Shown here in pieces: positions 56,782 to 64,000 of a DNA stretch of 64,000 nucleotides. A program made the position numbers and the translations under genes. Where the stretch lies: NCBI GenBank assembly GCA_004173475.1, contig SEBU01000005.1:1-64000 (forward strand), read 5' to 3'. The notes beneath the pieces are model-generated. The model did not search any database, was not told where the DNA came from, and was given only the letters and a program-made list of their open reading frames with translations. The stretch's first letter is position 1. Each line of letters opens with the position of its first letter. This stretch comes from Gammaproteobacteria bacterium. Its GTDB lineage: Bacteria > Pseudomonadota > Gammaproteobacteria > Pseudomonadales > Cellvibrionaceae.

Positions 56782-56812
56782 CTAGTTTACAAAGACATCT
56801 CTCAACAAAAAA

Positions 56813-57142
56813 TTATGGGTTTACAAATAGCTTTGCCGGATGATCAAAAATTTTATCACCATAAGCACGCACAACCTGTGCAATGACAACTTGATACCCA
56901 TTCAACCATTTACTTTGCTTTTCTTTTGCTTCGATGTGTTTTGGATGTTTAATCAATTGCTGAAGTGCGGCCATAGTCTCCCAATAATAAACATTAGAGA
57001 TGCGGCCTGTCGTCCGATTTTCCCAAGATTCCTCGCCCAAGTAGCCGGGAATATTGCGAGCAACTTCTGCAATTTGCTCATCGAGCGTGTAAAACTCTTC
57101 GTCATATTGCCCGGCGGAAAAAATAAATGTGGATGAGTACAT
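56813..57142 (-). CDS. Antibiotic-biosynthesis-monooxygenase-like (ABM) protein
   Basis: A 109-residue protein with the ferredoxin-like ABM fold pattern: FIFSAGQYDEEFYTLDEQIAEVARNIPGYLGEESW, then ISNVYYWETMAALQQLIKHPKHIEAKE and VVIAQVVRAYGD. Relatives include small haem- or quinol-modifying monooxygenases, but many are uncharacterised. It starts 8 bases after prfA and is probably cotranscribed with hemA-prfA, so a link to haem or translation termination is possible but unproven. Confidence 0.75.
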   Translation of the reverse strand: MYSSTFIFSAGQYDEEFYTLDEQIAEVARNIPGYLGEESWENRTTGRISNVYYWETMAALQQLIKHPKHIEAKEKQSKWLNGYQVVIAQVVRAYGDKIFDHPAKLFVNP

Positions 57143-57150
57143 GGAAACTC

Positions 57151-58233
57151 TTAATCCGAAATCGCTGCTAACTGATCTGCCTGGAATTCGTTAGAAAGCG
57201 GTTGAATAATTGCCGCCAAGTCACCTTGCATGACCGCATCTAACGAATAAATCGTTAAGTTGATGCGATGGTCAGTTACACGGCCTTGTGGATAATTATA
57301 AGTACGAATACGCTCTGAGCGATCACCGCTTCCTACCAAGCTTTTACGTTCGTCCGCCATTGATTTATGCGCAGCATCTTCTTGCATAGCTTTTAATCTC
57401 GACGCCAAAACACTTAACGCGCGCGCGCGATTTTTATGTTGTGAACGCTCGTCCTGACATTCCACAACCAAGCCCGTTGGGATGTGCACAATACGAATCG
57501 CGGAATCAGTTTTGTTAACGTGCTGACCACCCGCCCCGGACGAACGGAAAGTATCAATACGCAAATCTGCTTTATTGATATTAATTTCTTCCATCTCGTC
57601 AGCTTCGGGCATTACAGCAACCGTACAAGCAGACGTATGAATACGGCCCTGGGTTTCGGTGGCAGGTACGCGTTGTACACGATGCGCGCCCGACTCAAAT
57701 TTCAATTTCGAGTAAACGCCCTGCCCGGTCACCAACGTAATAATTTCTTTAAAGCCGCCATGTTCACCGTCACTTTGACTCAGCACTTCTACGCGCCACC
57801 CTTGGCTTTCAGCGTATTTGGAATACATGCGGAATAAATCGCCAGAAAAAATTGCTGCTTCGTCGCCACCGGTACCAGCGCGAATTTCTAGATAGCAATT
57901 TTTTTCGTCGTTAGGATCTTTCGGCAATAATAAGCGCTGAAGCTCAAGCTGAGTTGGATCTAGCTGCGCTTCACATTCGCGCAACTCCTCTTCCGCCATT
58001 TCTTTCATATCCGCATCGCCACTGGCGATCAGATTTTTTGCTTCTTCAATGTTATCCAACAATTGCTGATATTTTTTGTAGCCGATAACAACCGGTTCCA
58101 GCTCCGCATATTCTTTAGATAATTCACGAAACTTATTTTGATTGTTAATGACTTCAGCTTCAGATAGAAGTGCGCTCACTTCTTCATAGCGTTCTTTGAG
58201 GCGATCTAACTTTTCTAAAATCGATGCTTTCAT
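57151..58233 (-). CDS. prfA: Peptide chain release factor 1
   Basis: RF1 reads UAA and UAG stops. The 360-residue protein has the codon-reading P-A-T tripeptide in [14 protein letters not shown], the catalytic GGQ in [12 protein letters not shown], and the usual coiled N-terminal domain. Length equals E. coli RF1 (360). It lies 52 bases after hemA in the same operon. Confidence 0.98.
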   Translation of the reverse strand: MKASILEKLDRLKERYEEVSALLSEAEVINNQNKFRELSKEYAELEPVVIGYKKYQQLLDNIEEAKNLIASGDADMKEMAEEELRECEAQLDPTQLELQRLLLPKDPNDEKNCYLEIRAGTGGDEAAIFSGDLFRMYSKYAESQGWRVEVLSQSDGEHGGFKEIITLVTGQGVYSKLKFESGAHRVQRVPATETQGRIHTSACTVAVMPEADEMEEININKADLRIDTFRSSGAGGQHVNKTDSAIRIVHIPTGLVVECQDERSQHKNRARALSVLASRLKAMQEDAAHKSMADERKSLVGSGDRSERIRTYNYPQGRVTDHRINLTIYSLDAVMQGDLAAIIQPLSNEFQADQLAAISD

Positions 58234-58285
58234 TGGTTTTCCGTTAAGAGATACTTTTTATTAAGTTATCTCTGAGAATGTAAAA

Positions 58286-59548
58286 TTATTCCAGGTCATC
58301 TGGTTGCAAATCAAATAATGCTTGCGCCAATTGCACCACTTGCATTTGGCCGCTTGCGCTAGCCTCCTTTAAATGAGTGGTGGGCGAATGAATTAGTTTG
58401 TTCGTTAGGTTGCGTGCGAACTGTTGAAGAACTTGCTCAGGATTATTACCAGCCTCTAACGCGCTCAGGGCCTTCTGTAATTCAAGGTCACGCAAGCTTT
58501 CTGCTTTTTTACGATAGGCCTTAACAGTAGCTAAGGCATTTAATGAGCGCTGTTGGCGACGATAAATCTCCACACCTTCTTCAATAATTTCTTCCGCTTT
58601 ATCTGCCGCAGCAACACGAGACCTTTTATTTTCGTCGATGACCGCGTGCAAATCGTCAACAGTGTAGAGGTACACATCGTCTAATTCACCAACCTGCTCT
58701 TCGATGTCGCGCGGTACGGCAATATCCAACATAAACATGGGTTTGTGTTTACGTTTTTTTAATGCACTTTCTACAGCGCCTTTACCTAACAGCGGTAACT
58801 GACTTGCGGTCGACGAAATAACGATATCCGCACGGTGCAAATGCTCCGGAATGTCTGCAAGTAAAATCGCTTCGCCGTTAAATTCGCGCGCTAAACGCTG
58901 AGCGCGATCCAAGGTTCTATTCGCAACAATAATGCGATGGATTCCGTGGTGCGCCAAATGCCGTGCTACCAATTCAATCGTTTCACCTGCACCGATTAGC
59001 AAAGCAGTATCTTGTTTTAAATCCGAAAAAATTTGTTGCGCCAAACTCACTGCGGCATAAGCAACGGATACGGGATTTTCACCAATTGCTGTTTCAGTGC
59101 GCACACGTTTGGCAATGCTAAAAACATGCTGAAACGTTGCGTGTAATTCGCCGCCTATGGTTCCTGCTTCGCAGGCTACGGCGTAGGCCGATTTCATTTG
59201 CCCGAGGATTTGTGGTTCACCGAGAACGAGAGAGTCCAACCCACCCGCGACTTTCATCATGTGGCGCACGGCTTCGTCGTTTTGGTGACAGTAAAAGCAA
59301 TTTGCCAATTCGTCAGGTTTGATATTCGTGTGCGCGAGCAACCAGTCGGTTAATCGTTCTAGCTCAAGCTCACTCTTGGCGTAGATTTCTGTGCGGTTAC
59401 AGGTCGATAAAATAGCGACCTCATCCAATCCTGCCTGCTCAACGGCAGAGCGCAACGAAGCCTCAGCCACTTCCGGCGCAAACGCCATACGCTCGCGAAC
59501 CGAAAGCGAGGCGGTGGTGTGATTAATGCCGAAAGCAAGTAGAGTCAT
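58286..59548 (-). CDS. hemA: Glutamyl-tRNA reductase
   Basis: HemA (EC 1.2.1.70) reduces Glu-tRNA to glutamate-1-semialdehyde, the first step of haem synthesis. The 420-residue protein has [17 protein letters not shown], the active-site Cys50 in [10 protein letters not shown], substrate-binding [22 protein letters not shown] (read across about residues 95-117) and the NADPH domain with [13 protein letters not shown]. It is first in hemA-prfA-ABM-prmC-moeB. Confidence 0.97.
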   Translation of the reverse strand: MTLLAFGINHTTASLSVRERMAFAPEVAEASLRSAVEQAGLDEVAILSTCNRTEIYAKSELELERLTDWLLAHTNIKPDELANCFYCHQNDEAVRHMMKVAGGLDSLVLGEPQILGQMKSAYAVACEAGTIGGELHATFQHVFSIAKRVRTETAIGENPVSVAYAAVSLAQQIFSDLKQDTALLIGAGETIELVARHLAHHGIHRIIVANRTLDRAQRLAREFNGEAILLADIPEHLHRADIVISSTASQLPLLGKGAVESALKKRKHKPMFMLDIAVPRDIEEQVGELDDVYLYTVDDLHAVIDENKRSRVAAADKAEEIIEEGVEIYRRQQRSLNALATVKAYRKKAESLRDLELQKALSALEAGNNPEQVLQQFARNLTNKLIHSPTTHLKEASASGQMQVVQLAQALFDLQPDDLE

Positions 59549-59681
59549 AAAGGGTCAGAATCGGTGCGCGCGAAGGGCGGTATTGTCCGGTTCTGGCCGC
59601 ACTATGACAAGGGGGAATTGGCTGCCAGAAAGAAAAAGCCGCTCCTGGCGTGTATGGCCATCATCCGAACCTTTAGGTACG

Positions 59682-61487
59682 CTAAAGCACTATGTCCTTC
59701 GCGAAGAGTTCCTTCAACTCCTTACGGCCTTCTTCGGCGACCTTAATTAACGCTGCCAAATCATTATGCAAGGGCGTGGATTTCTGCAGTATCTGCTCAT
59801 CGTGCGCGCGGAAAATATCAATATTATTTTGCGATTGCGCCTCAGGAAATCCAAGCTCTACCAAGGTATACATAGCCGCAAGCAAACTGGATTCGTAAAT
59901 CTCACGCACGGGTTTTGTCACGCCCAACTCGGCCAATTTATAGACATGAGAGCGGTCGCGCGCGCGAACTATGAGCGAAACATGAGGGTAATGTTCTTTA
60001 ACTTGCTCGACGATCTTGAGCGATTCATCGACTCCATCTACTGCAACGACCAATACCTTTGCATCGCGAATGCCAGCGGCCTCTAATAAATCCAGGCGCG
60101 CCGGGTCACCATAATAACTATCCACGCCGAACTGCTTGAGAAATTCAATGTAATCGGAGTTTTTATCCAGGGCGTTATAGGGAATATTGTTTGCAGTAAG
60201 AATACGACCAATGATTTGCCCGAACCGGCCAAAACCGGCAATGATGACTTCCGGTTTACTTTCACTGGGCTTTTCCAAGGCCGCCACTGTTTCCTGATGC
60301 CGCTCCATATCCTGCAAAGCCTTTTCTTGTAACGTCATGCGACGCAAGATTCGCTCGAACACAATAACGGCAGGCCCGGTTAAAGCCATGGATATACCGA
60401 CCACCAACACTACGTAGTTGGCAATTCCAGGCGGTAAAAAATTCAGCTCTTCGGCAGACGCCATCAATACGAATGCAAATTCGCCTCCCTGGGCTAGCAT
60501 GGCTCCAAGGAAAATACCCTCTCGAAATGAGCAGTTACGTAATTTGAGGATCAACGCAATCACTCCCACTTTTACCGCCATAAGTGCGATAGCCAGGAAT
60601 ACGACCATAAACGGATGCGCGAAAAATAGCTTCAGGTCTAGCGACATTCCTACTGCAATGAAAAATAACCCCAGCAATAGGCCTTTGAAAGGCTCGATAT
60701 CGGCAGCTAATTGGTGGCGATAACTGGACTGTGCGAGGAGCAAGCCGGCCAAAAATGCGCCCAAGCTCATGGATAAGCCCACCATGAGCATCAACAGAGA
60801 AACGCCGAGTACAATCAACAAGCCCGCCGCGGTTAAAATCTCACGACTACCGTATTTTGCAGCGAGTTTAAGCAGCGGATTGAAAAGCACGCGAGCGGCA
60901 ACAATCACCCCCAGCACCGTTAATACCCCAACCCACCAAGGCAAACGCTCGCCGTGATCATTGGCAACAGGTGACCAGCTCGCCAGTAATAACAGAATTG
61001 GAATAACTGCCATATCCTGGAACAGCAACATGGAGAAGCCTTTGCGGCCCAAGGGAAGACCCATCACTTTTTGCTCTTCCATCAAGGGCACGGCAAAAGC
61101 GGTGGAAGAAAGTGCAAGGGTCAAACCAATAATAAAGCCCTGCTGCCAACTCAATGAAAAACCCAGCACTAGCACCGCCGCAATAATCAGCGCGCTGATG
61201 AGCATTTGCGCACCACCGAGCAGCCCCACCTCAAGTCGCATTTTCCATAACTGATCGGGATTGAGTTCAAGACCTATCACGAATAGAAGCATGACTACGC
61301 CAAATTCCGATAAATGCAAGGCAGCCTGGGGTTCAAAAATCAGACCGAGAACTTGTGGGCCAATCACGACGCCGGCTATTAAATAACCCAATATAGCGCC
61401 CAACCCTAAACGGCGAAAAAGTGGCACCGCAATCACTGCAGCGAGCAAATAATAAATGGCGTGAAGTAAGCTTTGATGTTGTTCCAC
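59682..61487 (-). CDS. KefB/KefC-type monovalent cation/proton antiporter (CPA2)
   Basis: A 601-residue antiporter with about 12 membrane helices (1-385; motifs GYLIAGVVIGPQVLGL, LFVIGLELNP, LALSSTAFAVPLM, LLFQDMAVIP) and a C-terminal RCK/TrkA-N NAD-binding domain (about 412-530; IAGFGRFGQIIGRIL). Kef proteins let K+ out in exchange for H+ under electrophile stress. The glutathione-binding residues cannot be checked confidently here, and no KefG/KefF partner is adjacent. It sits between hemA and the TPR-lolB genes, where Pseudomonas has no such gene. Confidence 0.9.
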   Translation of the reverse strand: MEQHQSLLHAIYYLLAAVIAVPLFRRLGLGAILGYLIAGVVIGPQVLGLIFEPQAALHLSEFGVVMLLFVIGLELNPDQLWKMRLEVGLLGGAQMLISALIIAAVLVLGFSLSWQQGFIIGLTLALSSTAFAVPLMEEQKVMGLPLGRKGFSMLLFQDMAVIPILLLLASWSPVANDHGERLPWWVGVLTVLGVIVAARVLFNPLLKLAAKYGSREILTAAGLLIVLGVSLLMLMVGLSMSLGAFLAGLLLAQSSYRHQLAADIEPFKGLLLGLFFIAVGMSLDLKLFFAHPFMVVFLAIALMAVKVGVIALILKLRNCSFREGIFLGAMLAQGGEFAFVLMASAEELNFLPPGIANYVVLVVGISMALTGPAVIVFERILRRMTLQEKALQDMERHQETVAALEKPSESKPEVIIAGFGRFGQIIGRILTANNIPYNALDKNSDYIEFLKQFGVDSYYGDPARLDLLEAAGIRDAKVLVVAVDGVDESLKIVEQVKEHYPHVSLIVRARDRSHVYKLAELGVTKPVREIYESSLLAAMYTLVELGFPEAQSQNNIDIFRAHDEQILQKSTPLHNDLAALIKVAEEGRKELKELFAKDIVL

Positions 61488-61557
61488 TGAATAACTCCTA
61501 AATTCGTGCGCGGCGAGAATATATCACTCGCGCTAGCAAGCATGGATGTTTATTATG

Positions 61558-61582
61558 GGCAGCCCGCCGGGCAGCCTTTTTT
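61558..61582 (+). terminator. Terminator-like hairpin upstream of the TPR gene
   Basis: GGC-A-GCCC (61558-61565) pairs with GGGC-A-GCC (61569-61576), with one A-A mismatch and loop GCC, followed by six Ts (61577-61582). It lies only 33 bases before the likely ATG 61616, on the sense strand, so it could act as an attenuator or end a short leader RNA. Confidence 0.6.
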
Positions 61583-61615
61583 GAGGCTCCAGTCTTTTTG
61601 TTACCGAATATCTTC

Positions 61616-63307
61616 ATGACATTGCGCACTTTCACATTGTTTATCTCGCTTACTAGCTACGCATTTTTTTGCAGCTATAGCGCGGGGTCTTATGCGCAAA
61701 CACCTTCCAGCAAATCGACGGAACGCCAATTTCCAGCCGATACTTTGTACGCATTGCTTACCGCCGAAATCGCGGGCAGTCGACAACAATATGATGTAGC
61801 CCTCGCTCAATACTCACAGCAAGCCAGAATTACTCGCGATCCTCAAGTTGCGGCACGTGCCACAATGATTGCGCGATACATTGGCGCGGCTCAAACCGGT
61901 TTGGAAATGTCGCTACTTTGGGCTGAAAAAGCGCCTAAAGATAAGGAAGCGCTGGCGAACGCATCGCTTGCTCTTATGCAGGCGGGACGACTTAATGAAG
62001 CCTTCGAAATGTCGAGGCGGTTGTATCTTCAAGGTGGCGAGCCGTTGTTTCAAAATATTGCCGCCAGCGCGCAGAACCTGACAAAACCGCAACGCGAACG
62101 ACTACTGAATAATTTTAAGAATCTATTGCCGAACTACAACCACGATGAGCAAGTTTTGGTAGGAATCGGTTTGTTGTTACAACAGCAAAATAATTTTGAC
62201 GAAGCAATGACCTTCGCTGAAAAAGCGTTGGCACTTTACCCGCGCAGTATTCCTGCCGCAATTCTGGAAGCAAATTTATTACACGAACTGAAACGTGACC
62301 GCGAAGCTATCGCCAAAATGGCAGACTTGCTTACGTTCTATCCCGACAATATCAGCCTGCGCAACCAGTACGCACACATACTCACACGTTACGATTTAAC
62401 ATTAGCCCAGCAACAGTTTGCGATCATCGCCAAGCAGCAACCCAAGAATGCCGATGCAATTTTATCGCTGGGCATAATTGCTATGGAGCGCAAAGACTAC
62501 CGCGCCGCGAACAAAGCTTTCGAAAGATTGCTCGAGACTGAAACCCATACTTCAACCGCACATTATTATTTGGGGCGGTTAGCCGAAGCCCAGAGTAACT
62601 GGCAAGAAGCCATTTATAATTATTTGCAGGTAGAACGTGGCAATGACTTTTTGTCCGCGACGATTAGCTTGCTGGATATTTTTATTCGCCAGGGTGATTT
62701 CATCAGTGCGCAACAACATATGAATCGAGTGCGCACTCGTTTTCCGGATCAATCCGAAAGCCTTTATTTACTGCATTCCCAGGCACTTATAAAACATAAG
62801 TATCCCGCTGAAGGTGAAAAGGTGCTGAACGAAGCACTTTCCAGCTTGCCTAATAACAGCAAGCTTCTGTACGCGCGGGCGATGTTGAATACTCAACGCA
62901 ATCAAAAAAACGAATCAGAACGCGATCTACGCCAAATTTTACAATTTGAACCTGAAAACATCGTTGCGCTTAACGCCTTGGGCTACATGCTTACCGAGGA
63001 CAGTCAACGCTACCGTGAAGCGGAGCAATTGTTGACCAAAGCTCATAACCTGAAACCGGATGACCCCGTCATTTTGGACAGCCTCGGCTGGTTACATTAC
63101 CGCCAGGGCAACTACGTAGATGCTATCCGCGAATTGCGTCAAGCTTATTCCAAATACCAGGAGCCTGCCGTGGCTGCGCATCTAGGTGAAGCTCTTTGGG
63201 TAACAGGCGCGCAGGAAGAAGCTCGTCAGGTTTGGCGAGAGGGAATGAAGCAAACACCCGATGACACCACCATTCCGGCGGCCATGAAACGGCTGAAAGC
63301 CGAATAA
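61616..63307 (+). CDS. Exported TPR-repeat protein upstream of lolB
   Basis: A 563-residue protein with a signal peptide (MTLRTFTLFISLTSYAFFC... SYAQ) and tetratricopeptide repeats through most of its length (for example DEAMTFAEKALALYPRSIP, PKNADAILSLGIIAMERKDY, DAIRELRQAYSKYQEPAVA). It matches the conserved TPR gene beside lolB in Pseudomonas (PA4667 type), whose function is not settled. ATG 61616 is preferred over TTG 61598 because the signal peptide starts there. It is followed by lolB after 13 bases. Confidence 0.85.
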   Translation: MTLRTFTLFISLTSYAFFCSYSAGSYAQTPSSKSTERQFPADTLYALLTAEIAGSRQQYDVALAQYSQQARITRDPQVAARATMIARYIGAAQTGLEMSLLWAEKAPKDKEALANASLALMQAGRLNEAFEMSRRLYLQGGEPLFQNIAASAQNLTKPQRERLLNNFKNLLPNYNHDEQVLVGIGLLLQQQNNFDEAMTFAEKALALYPRSIPAAILEANLLHELKRDREAIAKMADLLTFYPDNISLRNQYAHILTRYDLTLAQQQFAIIAKQQPKNADAILSLGIIAMERKDYRAANKAFERLLETETHTSTAHYYLGRLAEAQSNWQEAIYNYLQVERGNDFLSATISLLDIFIRQGDFISAQQHMNRVRTRFPDQSESLYLLHSQALIKHKYPAEGEKVLNEALSSLPNNSKLLYARAMLNTQRNQKNESERDLRQILQFEPENIVALNALGYMLTEDSQRYREAEQLLTKAHNLKPDDPVILDSLGWLHYRQGNYVDAIRELRQAYSKYQEPAVAAHLGEALWVTGAQEEARQVWREGMKQTPDDTTIPAAMKRLKAE

Positions 63308-63320
63308 CCCTGAGTAATCT

Positions 63321-63986
63321 ATGCGAATTTTCCAGGTATTTTCATCACGGATTTCATGGCTACAGATTATTTTCGTTGCTTTGATCCTGAGCGGTTGTAC
63401 GCATCACCAGACAAAAGCTCCGGTAATAAGCCAAAACTGGGCAGCGCATAAGGAAAAAGTAGAATCGATCCAAAACTGGCAGGCCACTGGCAAGCTTGCA
63501 GTTAAGGTTCCAAACGATGGCGGTAGCGCCAGCGTGAAGTGGCAGCAATCCGGTAAGACTTATCAAATTGATCTCAACGGCCCTTTCGGTTCAGGCAAAG
63601 TTACTATTAATGGATTACCAGACGGTGTCGCCCTCACCGAAGCTGGCCAAGCACCTCAACATGCTAAAACAGCTGAGGAATTAGTTCGTAAAAATACCGG
63701 ATGGAACATCCCTGTTACACAGCTCGCCTTTTGGGTGCGAGGTCTTCCAGATCCCAACTCCAAAATTATTCGTTTCGCTCCTAACGAGCAGGGTTTAATA
63801 GGTGAGCTTGAGCAACTTGGCTGGAAGGTTTCCTACGGTGAATATCTGAACGCCACCGCGCTTAACAACAACATTCCAATGCCGGGCCGCATAATCGCAG
63901 AATACAATGATGTACGCCTGACCTTGGTCGTACGTGAGTGGCAATTCGACGCTCTTGAATCACCCCTATCCCAGCCTGTGCCTTAA
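63321..63986 (+). CDS. lolB: Outer-membrane lipoprotein insertion protein LolB
   Basis: LolB receives lipoproteins from LolA and inserts them into the outer membrane; it is itself a lipoprotein. The 221-residue protein has the signal and lipobox ILSGC (Cys near residue 27), and family blocks NWQATGKLAVKVP, GSASVKWQQSG, YQIDLNGPFGSGKVTINGLPDGV, GWNIPVTQLAFWVRGLPDP and the end RLTLVVREWQF. The TPR gene is 13 bases upstream; ispE normally follows and is outside the window. Confidence 0.95.
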   Translation: MRIFQVFSSRISWLQIIFVALILSGCTHHQTKAPVISQNWAAHKEKVESIQNWQATGKLAVKVPNDGGSASVKWQQSGKTYQIDLNGPFGSGKVTINGLPDGVALTEAGQAPQHAKTAEELVRKNTGWNIPVTQLAFWVRGLPDPNSKIIRFAPNEQGLIGELEQLGWKVSYGEYLNATALNNNIPMPGRIIAEYNDVRLTLVVREWQFDALESPLSQPVP

Positions 63987-64000
63987 AACATGTCGAACTC

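Overview
The window looks like a chromosomal core region of a gammaproteobacterium close to Pseudomonas but outside it, most likely the Cellvibrio/Saccharophagus group (Cellvibrionaceae). Evidence: gene orders match Pseudomonas (dksA-gluQ-cbrA-cbrB-pcnB-folK-panB; hemA-prfA-prmC-moeB divergent from TPR-lolB; leuS-lptE-holA; rplU-rpmA), while two lipoproteins carry the long polyserine linkers typical of Cellvibrio-type plant-polymer degraders and some secreted esterase-like enzymes are present. This placement is inference. No phage, insertion sequence, CRISPR array, rRNA or tRNA gene was seen.

Layout. 1-7.2 kb: rplU-rpmA on the minus strand, a secreted S9 peptidase, a homospermidine synthase gene broken by two compensating homopolymer indels, a PuuB-like FAD oxidase, an esterase and a small unknown gene. 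7.2-19.5 kb: leuS-lptE-holA, a GDSL esterase, an MMPL/RND exporter, a SelW-like Rdx protein, a two-FHA membrane protein, inorganic pyrophosphatase, an AmpG-like MFS carrier and a repeat protein of unknown function. 19.5-27.6 kb: a minus-strand M15 peptidase-UMF1 transporter-HAD-cysE operon, a TfoX C-terminal domain protein, a cyclic-nucleotide-binding-like protein, htpX, an HtrA-type protease and a Rieske protein. 27.8-33.3 kb: yqhD, then two spondin-domain proteins followed by an OmpR-type regulator and sensor kinase. 33.3-45 kb: sfsA, dksA, gluQ, a CbrX-like small membrane protein, cbrA, cbrB, a CrcZ-like small RNA locus, pcnB, folK, a deoxynucleoside kinase and panB. 45-55 kb: a LysE-type exporter coupled to an unusual lspA-like gene, mrcB with an LpoP-like TPR lipoprotein, an adenosine kinase-like gene, a large polyserine lipoprotein and a DUF898 protein. 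55-64 kb: moeB, prmC, a small monooxygenase-like gene, prfA, hemA, a KefB/C-type antiporter, a TPR protein and lolB.

The most important result is in the 826-base gap between cbrB and pcnB. It holds, in order, a perfect TGTTAC-N14-GTAACA palindrome (the CbrB binding-site form known from Pseudomonas) with further half-sites, a sigma-54 -24/-12 promoter (TTGGCAC-N5-GTGC), four dense blocks of AAnAANAA motifs (Hfq/Crc-binding CA motifs), a structured 3' part and a strong intrinsic terminator. This predicts a roughly 363-nt CrcZ-type decoy RNA, switched on by CbrAB and opposing Hfq/Crc catabolite repression, outside the genus Pseudomonas. Together with cbrX-like/cbrA/cbrB it makes a complete carbon-catabolite control module.

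Second-tier observations: a shared roughly 70-residue N-terminal domain in two unrelated-looking proteins (18.6-19.5 kb and 53.6-54.8 kb), whose sequence pattern resembles the ribosomal L7/L12 C-terminal domain; the spondin/two-component cassette; the LysE/LspA-like overlapping pair; and a terminator pressed against the start of gluQ.
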